From Clostridia bacterium UC5.1-2E3 (GTDB lineage Bacteria > Bacillota > Clostridia > Lachnospirales > Lachnospiraceae), in the NCBI GenBank assembly GCA_001304875.1, contig BBZO01000008.1, positions 40,757 through 104,756 of the forward strand: a stretch of DNA of 64,000 bases. The letters run 5' to 3'. The position numbers were made by a program, and so were the translations under genes. Shown here in pieces: positions 30,453 to 38,257 of the stretch (its first letter is position 1; every line of letters starts with the position of its first letter). Below the pieces are notes generated by a model. That model did not search any database. It saw only the letters and a list, made by a program, of their open reading frames with translations, and had not been told where the DNA came from.

Positions 30453-30550
30453 TCATCCACCCTCTCCCCAGCCATATCCATTCGTTTTTTAACGTTTTTA
30501 TTAACGTCTCTCTGACCTTCGACATAATTATAGCATTTTCGCACAATAAA

Positions 30551-30587
30551 AGCCATTATTTTGCTATTCCTATTGTAAATAATGGCT
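30551..30587. promoter_or_regulatory. Inverted repeat upstream of lysR
   Basis: AGCCATTATTT (30551-30561) and AAATAATGGCT (30577-30587) are a perfect 11-bp inverted repeat with a 15-bp spacer, about 100 bp before the lysR start. A candidate LysR-type or other dimeric regulator site. Confidence 0.5.
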
Positions 30588-30623
30588 ATCGCTTAGCTAA
30601 TACTGTTATAACAAACATTTTTT

Positions 30624-30829
30624 AACCGCACGGGGCGGGATAATGCCGGGTTGCGATCGGCGCACAACGCCGAATCGCAAAGGACATCTGAGAGCAAAAT
30701 TTATAAAAAATTTTGATCGAATATGTCCGATCCCGGTATTATCCCGCCCCGTGCGGTTTAGTATTTCCCATCGAGTCTCCCGAAACGGTCAGCTTCGCCT
30801 GTCATTTCCCGGCCCCCGCCCCGTGCGAC
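30624..30829. repeat. Structured dispersed repeat, copy E2
   Basis: Arms 30624-30650 and 30732-30758 are complementary at 26 of 27 positions, the exception being a G:U-compatible pair. Between them lie a hairpin 30651-30680 (GGCG stem, same GCACAA loop as E1), and GGACAT/ATGTCC (30682-30687 with 30723-30728) enclosing AAAATTT/AAATTTT. A flank containing CCCATCGAGTCTCCCG and CCCCGTGCGA also matches E1. Located just past the ftsH 3' end. Accounts for most of the gene-free stretch 30453-30832. Confidence 0.8.
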
Positions 30830-30832
30830 TTC

Positions 30833-32674
30833 TTAATTCCCATCCCCCAGAATCCCCATAAACTCCTCCCCGGTGATGGTTTCCCGTTCCAGCAGATACT
30901 CCGCAATTTCCGTCAATTTCCCCGCATGTTCCTTAAGGATTCCCATGGCCTTCTCATAAGCCTCCTTCACCATGCGTATGACTTCCTCGTCGATCTTTCT
31001 CGCCGTCTCCTCCGAGCAGGCCAGGGACGCGTCGCCGCCCAGGTACTGGTTCGTGACCGTCTCCAGCGCCACCATGCCGAACTGCTCGCTCATGCCGTAC
31101 CGGGTCACCATGGATCTGGCGATCCTGGTGGCCTGCTCGATATCGTTGGAGGCGCCGGTGGTGATGGAGCCGAACATGAACTCCTCCGCGGCCCGTCCGC
31201 CGGTCAGCGTGGCGATCTTGTTGAACGCCTCCTCCTTGCTCATGAGGAACCGCTGGTCCTCGTCCACCTGCATCGTGTATCCCAACGCGCCGGAGGTTCT
31301 GGGGACAATGGTGATCTTATGCACTGGCGCGGAATGGCTCTGGCAGGCCGCCACCAGCGCGTGCCCCACCTCGTGGTAGGCGATGATGCGCCGCTCGTTT
31401 AAGGAAATCACCGCGTCTTTCTTCTGATAGCCCGCGATGACCACCTCCACGCTCTCCTCTAAATCCGCCTGGGTCACGGTGCCGCGTCCGCTTCTGACCG
31501 CCCGCAGGCCGCCTCGTTGACGATGTTGGCCAGCTCCGCGCCGCTGGCTCCCGCTGTGGCCCGTCCGATGGCATTGAAATCCACCGACGAATCCAGCTTT
31601 ACTTTCTTTCCGTGCACCGCCAGAATGGCCTCGCGCCCTTTCAGATCCGGCAGCTCCACCGGGATTCTGCGGTCGAACCGGCCCGGTCTCAACAGCGCCT
31701 TGTCAAGGGACTCCGGCCGGTTGGTGGCCGCCAGAATCACCACGCCCTTCTGCCCGTCGAAGCCGTCCATCTCCGTGAGAAGCTGGTTCAAGGTCTGCTC
31801 CCGCTCGGAGTCGCCGCCGATGCCGGTGCCGTCCCGCTTCTTTCCGATGGTATCGATCTCGTCGATGAACACGATGCAGGGCGCTTTCTCGTTGGCCTGC
31901 TTAAATAAGTCTCTCACCTTGGCCGCGCCCACGCCGGCGAACATCTCCACAAATTCCGAACCGGAAATGGAGAAGAACGGCACGTGCGCCTCGCCGGCCA
32001 CGGCCTTCGCCAGCAGCGTTTTACCCGTTCCGGGCGGCCCACTAAGAGTGCGCCCTTGGGGAGCGTCGCGCCGATTTCTGCGTATTTCGACGGGTTGTGC
32101 AGGAAATCCACGATCTCGCCCAGAGCCTCCTTGGCCTCCTCCTGTCCGGCCACATCGGCGAAGGTCTTGCCTGTCTCTGACTCGGCGTAGATCTTGGCGT
32201 TGGATTTTCCGAAGGTCATGGCATTGCCGCCGCCCATCCGCTTCGTCAGCATCCGCCCCATCAGCTGTCCGATGACCACGAAGAACAGAAGCGGCAGAAT
32301 CCAGGTAGTGAAAAGATTCATCAGCGGGGAGGCCTTCTGCGGGACCTCTTCGGTGTAGCGAACCCCCGCCTCATAGAGCCGTTCATTCAGCGTATCGTCG
32401 GGGAACAGCCCCGTCTTGCAGGTGACGCTCTTTCCCTCGCTGTCCTGCGTCACAAACAGAAGATAACGCTCCGCCTCGTTGCGGTATACCACGGACACAT
32501 TTCCCTCGTCCAGCTGCTCCATGAACACGTCATAGCTCACCTGCTGGATGGAGCGCTCCGCGATAGCCGGGAACACCAGCATATTGAGAAGCAGGATGAC
32601 CAGCATGACAATCACATAATAGTATATGAACGGCTTCTTCCCACTTCCGGATTTCACATCTTTTTCATTTCCAT
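30833..32674 (-). CDS. ftsH: ATP-dependent zinc metalloprotease FtsH
   Basis: Membrane AAA+ protease for quality control of membrane and regulatory proteins. Two TM segments flank an extracytoplasmic domain ([35 protein letters not shown]). AAA module: Walker A GPPGTGKT after repair, Walker [33 protein letters not shown]. Zinc site HEVGH. Breaks near 32040 (G4 to G3), 31508 (C3 to C2) and 32661 (A6 to A5); healing the last joins the body to ATG 32674, which has GGAAGG upstream. About 613 residues, normal. Confidence 0.93.
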
Positions 32675-32698
32675 AGAGTAACCCTTCCTTTCGTGGAT

Positions 32699-32727
32699 AC
32701 TTTAAATCTTTTATTTACCTTTGTCAA
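32699..32727 (-). promoter_or_regulatory. ftsH promoter with overlapping inverted repeat
   Basis: Minus strand TTGACA (32722-32727), 17-bp spacer, TAAAGT (32699-32704). CAATA-GAT-TATTG (32725-32737) is an inverted repeat overlapping the -35, a plausible site for the divergent MarR regulator. Confidence 0.6.
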
Positions 32728-32835
32728 TAGATTATTGTAAATATTTATTTACTTTTAATAATTATTGACTTTTTCCTTTTAATATGATACCCTCAATTCA
32801 AGCATTATCTTGACACAAAGGGGGCTGTCTGATCC

Positions 32836-33300
32836 ATGGAAATGAAGGAGATCCGGGAGATCTGCAGAGAATTTCTGGAGTTTTCCGTCAACTTTCACCA
32901 GATTTTTAAGAGTAAATTTGAAAAGACCTGCGGCATCAAGGCCAACTCGCTGGCCTTTCACGCGCTGATGATGCTGCAGAGTCTGAATGAGCAGTCTCTC
33001 ACCATGTCGGCATTGGCCGAGAAACTGGATATCACCAAGCAGCAGCTGACGAAGCTGATCAATATGCTGGAGGAAAAGGATCTGGTAGAGCGTTTCCACG
33101 ACCAGAAAAACCGGCGCCAGGTGTATATCCAGATCACCGGGGAGGGACGGCAGGTCATCGGAGCGCTCTGCGGAGAGCTTCTGCAGGCTGTGGCGGAGAA
33201 CTTCACCGCGCTCGACGACGGGGAGCTTATGGAGCTTAAGGAGGCGCTGCGGACGATGAAAAAGCTGATGGGAAAGCTGGAGCAGAGGGAGATACTGTAA
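32836..33300 (+). CDS. MarR-family transcriptional regulator
   Basis: 154 residues with a winged HTH: TMSALAEKLDITKQQLTKLINMLEEKDL is the recognition region and RFHDQKNRRQVYIQITGEG the wing. N- and C-terminal helices would form the dimer. Intact. Divergent from ftsH with a 161-bp AT-rich intergenic region containing the ftsH promoter and an inverted repeat, so it likely controls itself and perhaps ftsH. Ligand unknown. Confidence 0.88.
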   Translation: MEMKEIREICREFLEFSVNFHQIFKSKFEKTCGIKANSLAFHALMMLQSLNEQSLTMSALAEKLDITKQQLTKLINMLEEKDLVERFHDQKNRRQVYIQITGEGRQVIGALCGELLQAVAENFTALDDGELMELKEALRTMKKLMGKLEQREIL

Positions 33301-33393
33301 TGATTTCCCCCTGCTCTCTGGCTTTGCGGATATCGGGAATATAATATAATCGAAATTATCATAAAATAACATAAAATAACTTATAATGCAGAA

Positions 33394-33435
33394 GTGCCGC
33401 CTCCCCAGGACAGCAGACCGGGGAGGCGGCAGTTT
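33394..33435. repeat. Hairpin repeat A, copy 1
   Basis: GTGCCGCCTCCCC pairs with GGGGAGGCGGCA(G), followed by TTTCTTTAT: terminator-like for the MarR gene. The right half (33412-33435, 24 nt) recurs exactly at 36396-36419 in the same orientation, so the pair brackets the toxin-antitoxin island. Confidence 0.7.
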
Positions 33436-33446
33436 CTTTATCACAG

Positions 33447-33640
33447 CCCCTGTTTTCCAGCTGACACCCAGCCGCTCAGCCAACTGCGATAGCGTAACTT
33501 GTTCCTTATCAGTCACCCTATCAGTCACCCGGATCGTCCTATCCTCCGGCGCGGTCAGAATTTGCCTTGTATTGCCGCTGCGGTAATAATAAAAGGTTGA
33601 CACCAACAATAATTCCCGTCGCAGCCTATATAAATTTTTC
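33447..33640 (-). pseudogene. Possible remnant of an AlbA_2/AAA_4-type ATP-binding regulator
   Basis: A minus-strand frame reads TFYYYRSGNTRQIL, then RVTDRVTDKEQVTLSQLAERLGVS. The first resembles the end of divergent AAA_4 (Schlafen-like) domains (YYRSGST-type), the second a C-terminal helix-turn-helix tail of the same proteins. Everything between and before is missing and there is no start. This is pattern recognition only and could be chance. No other gene is seen in 33301-33886. Confidence 0.3.
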
Positions 33641-33886
33641 CTCCCTGCGCGTTGGTATATCCACAAATCCATTCCAGATATTTGTCCTTCCACTTGCTTT
33701 TCCACTATTCGTTCTAACTTTCATGCCTTTTTTCACCATCTTGTTTTTTGCTTTTCCCCAGCATATTCTCTGCCCATTGCAGACATTTTTTATTTTTCTT
33801 TTTCACGTTTACTGTAATTTTATGATATAATATAATATATAAGTAACTTTCTGAATACCGCAGCAGAATGGAGAAAGGATACAACC

Positions 33887-34077
33887 ATGACAATAAAACA
33901 GAAAAAGTAAGCAGCATTGAATCCAGTTTTAGAATGGAAAATATGCCTTTTGATAAAGAATGCCGGAACAGAGTCTCTGGAATACTTTCCGGTAAAATTT
34001 CATGCGCAGAAGCAATCGCAGAATTAAATAAAAAATACGGTGTATCCAAAGCAAATCATGAAAGATCTGGATTATAA
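33887..34077 (+). CDS. VbhA-type antitoxin of a Fic toxin
   Basis: About 63 residues. VSSIESSFRMENMPFDKEC followed by ILSGKISCAEAIAELNKKYG matches the VbhA antitoxin plan; SFRMEN fits the inhibitory (S/T)xxxE(G/N) helix that blocks the Fic ATP site. ATG 33887 (MTIKQKK) has GAAAGGA upstream and joins the body if the A5 run at 33902-33906 is really A6; the open frame as read begins at ATG 33868. Its stop overlaps the Fic start by 20 bp. Confidence 0.82.
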
Positions 34078-34676
34078 TTATTTTTATGACGATAACTATG
34101 ATATAAAATATTGTTATCCTGGTACAAATGTTTTAAAAAATAAGTTAAATATCCGGGACATCAATACACTGCATGACGCTGAAAGAGATTATTCCGCAGT
34201 TCGTCAGGCAGAGCTTGACAAAAAAGGAGTTACCGGTGATTTCTCAATAAAACATCTCTGTTCTATCCACAAGTACCTTTTTCAAGACATTTATTCGTGG
34301 GCCGGAAAAATAAGAACTGTTGATATATCGAAGGGAACAATATTTTGTTTAATACAATTTATAGAAATACAGTTTAACGGCCTGTATAAAAAATTAAAAG
34401 AAAGAAAAATATCTGGCTGATATATCTGATAAAAAAGAGATGTCGATTCGCCTGGCATATTATTTGGGCGAGTTAAATATGATTCATCCATTTCGCGAAG
34501 GAAATGGACGAACTCAAAGAATTTATATTGAACAGCTATGCAAAAATAATGGCAGATTTGAAATTGATTTCTCGGAAATAACCATGGAAGAAATGCTTCA
34601 TGCAAGCATTCAGTCGGCAAAGTTAAATAATGATTTATTGGAAGAAATTATTTTCAAGTGCCTGATAGAAATATAA
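34058..34676 (+). CDS. Fic-family AMPylating toxin (VbhT/class I-like)
   Basis: About 205 residues. Transfers AMP from ATP to a target protein when not inhibited. FIC motif HPFREGNGRTQR is complete (catalytic His, Gly loop and Arg), preceded by YSWAGKIRTVDISKGTIFCL, the usual beta-hairpin flap. One break near 34408 in an A run separates YKKLKE from MSIRLAYYLGELN. No C-terminal secretion signal, so a chromosomal toxin rather than a conjugal effector is likely. AT-rich against its neighbours, suggesting acquisition. Confidence 0.86.
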
Positions 34677-34703
34677 AGCTACGAACAGAGTCTGTTAACT
34701 CAT

Positions 34704-34765
34704 AATTTTAAAAGGAGACTGCAGTACCGAAGCACTGTCAGTCTCCCTTACCGGCTGATTTTATC
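34704..34765. repeat. Hairpin repeat B, copy 1
   Basis: GGAGACT and AGTCTCC close a stem-loop with an inner CAGT/ACTG stem. About 62 nt recur almost identically at 43274-43335. Lies between the convergent Fic and PanA genes, where it can serve as terminator. Confidence 0.75.
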
Positions 34766-34780
34766 ATTACCCGCCAATAT

Positions 34781-35824
34781 TCAAAACTCTCTTATCTCTT
34801 TTGCCAGAGAAAACGGAATAATGTCACCGGGTTTCGTCTCAACATATGCCTTCTCCTCATGCATATATTCAATTATATCTTTTGCCTTGTAATTTTTAAA
34901 TTTATTAATCACCTTATCAATGATTTCCTTTTCATCGTCATTCAAGATGGAATAATCCATTCCTTTTGTCGGATAAATATGCAACATTGAATCATAATTA
35001 TAACTTTCTTCCTCGTGCACATTCAGATTTTCCAGATTCATAAGACTATAATGTCCCATGGGGAGAGCTCCCATCGTATTATGCCTGTAAACCAGCCCTG
35101 TCATGGCGCGCCCTCTCATTTTACAGGAGACAGCATCCACATACCAGAGCATTTTCATCAGCTTTACTTTAAACAGGTTAGGTACTTTTTCAGCAATATA
35201 TGAAATTAAAACTTCAATTTTATCGACATCCAGTATAGTAAAACCATTGGCATCCGATGGCTCTTCAAAATCAGCGTATTCTCCCTCAAACGCCTGCCGT
35301 GTCAAATACTCTTTTCCATAAGAACCCAGTTTCTCTACAATTTTTGTCCGTATCTCCGCCCTTTTCTGATCCGAAAATTTGACAGCATTCTTCTTTAGGA
35401 AATCCAACGCTATCAATGGATTGTCCTTAACAAGACGAAGCATTGTATCATACGCCTCATCCTGAATCGCTTTGCTCTCGTATCTTGATATCGTAGCCTC
35501 TCCCCATCCGAGCAGCCTTGCAAGATCAACCTGTGACAGGCCGTAATTTTCTCTTATTGCAACTATCTCCTCCGAAGTAAGCAGGCCATGTTTTACCCGG
35601 TAAGCATTGCGTGCATTCAGAAGGTTGGCATTTGTCATGGAACCGGTTTCAAATTCGTTTTCATCCGCATCCGCATTTGCACATAAATAAAACTTCTCCT
35701 CGTAGGATATCTCCTCGCCTTTCAGTATAATTGTTGCAACGCGTTTTCTCTCCTCCACTTCATGTTTCCTGTCACACAGCGGACAATCCATATGAACTTT
35801 TCTAATCAAAGTACCCGTCGCCAT
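34781..35824 (-). CDS. MqsA-like zinc finger-HTH fused to PanA/DUF4065 antitoxin domain
   Basis: 347 residues, intact. Residues 10-60: MqsA-like zinc site (DCPLCDRKHE and YLCANADADENEFETG). Residues 70-125: XRE HTH (IRENYGLSQVDLARLLGWGEATISRYE). From about 195 on: PanA domain (ISYIAEKVPNLFKVKLMKMLWYVDAV, GLVYRHNTMGALPMGHYSLM). DNA binding by the HTH and neutralisation by the PanA domain would make this the antitoxin and autoregulator. It overlaps the upstream MqsR-like gene by about 23 bp. Confidence 0.88.
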   Translation of the reverse strand: MATGTLIRKVHMDCPLCDRKHEVEERKRVATIILKGEEISYEEKFYLCANADADENEFETGSMTNANLLNARNAYRVKHGLLTSEEIVAIRENYGLSQVDLARLLGWGEATISRYESKAIQDEAYDTMLRLVKDNPLIALDFLKKNAVKFSDQKRAEIRTKIVEKLGSYGKEYLTRQAFEGEYADFEEPSDANGFTILDVDKIEVLISYIAEKVPNLFKVKLMKMLWYVDAVSCKMRGRAMTGLVYRHNTMGALPMGHYSLMNLENLNVHEEESYNYDSMLHIYPTKGMDYSILNDDEKEIIDKVINKFKNYKAKDIIEYMHEEKAYVETKPGDIIPFSLAKEIREF

Positions 35825-36170
35825 TGTCCTTCCTCCTTTTCAATTCCAATGATGCATAAGGAAATTTCATCCTGTCTTTCGCGTAATGAAACGACACACA
35901 TAAACGTGTCTCTTCTGATCTCCTTTAATCTTTAACTTTATATATATTAGTTTTCCATTTATATTTTTTCCAAATACAAAAAGCAGCGGCGGATTTACAT
36001 CATCTTTATCAATCTTAGTTTCAGAATATTCCTTGACAGTCAGCTCTTTTATTTTTTCGTATTAAAACAAAATCCGTATCTAAATTGAAATCACATTTTT
36101 CTAAAAATATTTTCAGTTCATCCAGAAAAGCAATGACTTCGCTTTTTTTCGATTGTATACTAAGAAAGAT
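35802..36170 (-). CDS. MqsR-like toxin (frame-broken)
   Basis: Read by eye across frames: SEVIAFLDELKIFLEKCDFN, DTDFVLIRK, ELTVKEYSETKIDKDDVNP, LLFVFGKNINGKLIYIKLKI, and CVSFHYAKDRMKFPYASLE. VKEYSE, VFGK, YIKL and the H...M-K-(F/Y)-P end are shared with MqsR-type ribonuclease toxins. Breaks near 36055 (A run) and 35905. An extended ribosome-binding site GGAGGTGATC is 8 nt before ATC 36168-36170, in frame but not a normal start; a miscalled ATG is likely. Stop at 35802 lies inside the antitoxin gene. The segment after LIRK looks shorter than in relatives I recall. Confidence 0.65.
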
Positions 36171-36190
36171 GTTGATCACCTCCGGCAAAG

Positions 36191-36238
36191 ATATATACTA
36201 TCAATTGATAGTATATATTCAAATTTATCATTTGTCAA
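36191..36238 (-). promoter_or_regulatory. Promoter and palindromic operator of the MqsR-like/PanA pair
   Basis: Minus strand TTGACA (36233-36238), exactly 17 bp, TATACT (36210-36215): near-consensus sigma-A promoter. A perfect 28-bp palindrome (36191-36218, half-site ATATATACTATCAA) covers the -10 and start site, so binding by the HTH antitoxin would shut transcription off. Confidence 0.82.
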
Positions 36239-36375
36239 GAACGGAGCAGAGAGAACTGGCAGTTTGCAAAAAACTTTTTATCTTCTCAGAATTTTTGATT
36301 TCCATTTTTTTACCCCTCTGCCCCCTGGCAGAGCTAATATGCAGTTTCTCTCAATCAAATAAACACCACACACAA

Positions 36376-36420
36376 AACTGCCGCACCCCCGGAGCAGCAG
36401 ACCGGGGAGGCGGCAGTTTT
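36376..36420. repeat. Hairpin repeat A, copy 2
   Basis: AACTGCCGC...CCCC pairs with GGGG..GCGGCAGTT; on the minus strand it is followed by TTTTGTG and can terminate the TRAP operon. Shares 24 identical bases with copy 1 at 33412-33435. The region 36239-36375 shows nothing else. Confidence 0.7.
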
Positions 36421-36438
36421 ATTTTTCCACATTTACAT

Positions 36439-37743
36439 TTAAAAGATCGAGTATCCCAGAAGTTTTGGAACAAACAGTACGACCTCCGCGAAATAAGTGA
36501 CGATAAACAGCACCACGATACAGGAAGCCGTAAACGGCAGCGAGCGCTTCACCACTTCCTTGAGCTCGCATCCGCTGACGCTGGTAGCTGCATAGAGCGC
36601 CACGCCGAAGGGCGGCGTGATCATTCCGATCATAACATTGACGATCATAACGATTCCAAAATGCAGCGGACTCACCCCCAGCGCCGTGAACAGCGGGGTA
36701 AATATGGGCGCAAACAGTACCAGCTGCGCCGAGTCCGAGATCCACATGCCGTTAAACAGGAAGAATATATTCACGATGAACAGCAGCAGATACGGGGACA
36801 GGTTGGAACTGATCACGAAATTATTGATCATAAGCGGCACATTTTCCATGGCGAAGATCCAGCTGATGATGGAGGAAAATCCGATAATCAGGAAAATGGA
36901 CACCGCTCCCGAAACCGTAGTTTTCAAAGAATCCCACAGATCGGCCAGTTTCAGCCGGCGCGCTCCCAGAAGATCCAGCAAAATCACGTACACGACCGCG
37001 ATACCGGATGCCTCCGTTGCCGTGAAGATTCCGGAGAGGATGCCTCCGAGAATCAGAACCACCATGAAAATGGCGCCCAGGGATTTCAATGTGATCTGCA
37101 CAATTTCCTTCTTCGTGTAGGATACATCACTCTTGGGGAACCCATATTTTCTGGCCATGTACGCGATAATGCACATCTGGCCGACGCCCAGCATAATACC
37201 GGGAACGAAGAGTCCCACAAAGAGAGCTCCTACAGACACTGACGTAAGGCCTGCAAACATGACTGCGGGAATGGAGGGCGGGATGACCGGGCCCTGGATG
37301 GCCGCCGTGGCGGTCAGAGCCGTCGCAAAGTTTCTGTCATAGCCTTCCTTCTCCATCATGGATATCTCGATGGGCCCCAGCGCCGCGATACACGCCAGTC
37401 CCGATCCGGAAATACATCCGAACATCATACTGGCAAGAACGGACACGTAGGCGATACCGCCTCTTAAGCGTCCCACGAAAATGCGGCAGAAATCCATGAT
37501 CTTGTCCATCAGGCCTGTCCGTCCCATCAATTCACCCGAGAGCATGAACAGCGGAATACAGATGTAGATGAAGCTGTCCATTCCGCTGAAAAGACGGTGG
37601 GCATATATCATCAGGCTCCCCATCATGTCCGGCTTTATAATGAAGTAACTCATGGCTGCGGTACCGATGGCCAGCACAACGGGCGCGCCGACGACCAGAA
37701 GCACCAGCAGAATCACGATTACCATTATCAGTGCAAAACTCAT
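36439..37743 (-). CDS. TRAP transporter large permease (DctM)
   Basis: Catalytic membrane subunit of a sodium-driven TRAP importer for an organic acid or amino acid. 434 residues, about twelve TM segments, signatures MFGCISGSGLACIAALGPI, GPVIPPSIPAVMFAG and MIGMITPPFGVALYAAT. Intact; start overlaps dctQ stop by 4 bp. Followed by hairpin repeat A copy 2. Confidence 0.94.
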   Translation of the reverse strand: MSFALIMVIVILLVLLVVGAPVVLAIGTAAMSYFIIKPDMMGSLMIYAHRLFSGMDSFIYICIPLFMLSGELMGRTGLMDKIMDFCRIFVGRLRGGIAYVSVLASMMFGCISGSGLACIAALGPIEISMMEKEGYDRNFATALTATAAIQGPVIPPSIPAVMFAGLTSVSVGALFVGLFVPGIMLGVGQMCIIAYMARKYGFPKSDVSYTKKEIVQITLKSLGAIFMVVLILGGILSGIFTATEASGIAVVYVILLDLLGARRLKLADLWDSLKTTVSGAVSIFLIIGFSSIISWIFAMENVPLMINNFVISSNLSPYLLLFIVNIFFLFNGMWISDSAQLVLFAPIFTPLFTALGVSPLHFGIVMIVNVMIGMITPPFGVALYAATSVSGCELKEVVKRSLPFTASCIVVLFIVTYFAEVVLFVPKLLGYSIF

Positions 37744-38227
37744 CCGGCGTTTTCCCCCTTTCCAAAGAACATGCGAATCAGATTCAGCGCATATTGAACC
37801 AGCATCAGAAACGCGCCCACCGGAATGCTCAAATATATCCAGAATTTGTCAACGGGAAGTCCCGTGACAGGCACGCCCCAATAGCTGATAGCCTGTACCC
37901 AGCCCTGCCAGAACAGGACGAACAGAATCACAACAAAGATAACGGTGTACGCCGCATCCCGCACCTTCATAAACGTTTTCGGCCAGATGTGGTCCAGGAA
38001 ATCCACCCTCACCAGGGCATTCTTGTAGATCAGTACATTTGCCGAGAGAAATACCATCCAGATGGTCATATACCTGGTGTACTGCTCGACCACATGGTGC
38101 TGATCTTGAACACATAGCGGCAAAGAACGGATGCGAAAACAGAGAGAACCACCGAGGCCAGGCCGAGCGCCGACAGTGCCAGGGAGCACCTGGCGATCAG
38201 CTCCTGAAATTTCTTTATATTTTCCAT
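37740..38227 (-). CDS. TRAP transporter small permease (DctQ)
   Basis: About 162 residues, four TM segments. MENIKKFQELIARCSLALSA from ATG 38227 (GGAGG upstream) is in one frame; after a break near 38098 it continues YTRYMTIWMVFLSANVLIY and VDFLDHIWPKTFMKVRD in another. Bridges the binding protein and DctM. Overlaps dctM by 4 bp. Confidence 0.87.
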
Positions 38228-38257
38228 GTTTTTTCCTCCGGTTTCAATCGTTCTCCA

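Noticed and set aside
36085..37242. 385-codon plus-strand frame over the TRAP permease gene
   Set aside because: Mostly opposite dctM; its first part crosses the palindromic operator and hairpin repeat A, so it cannot be a conserved protein.
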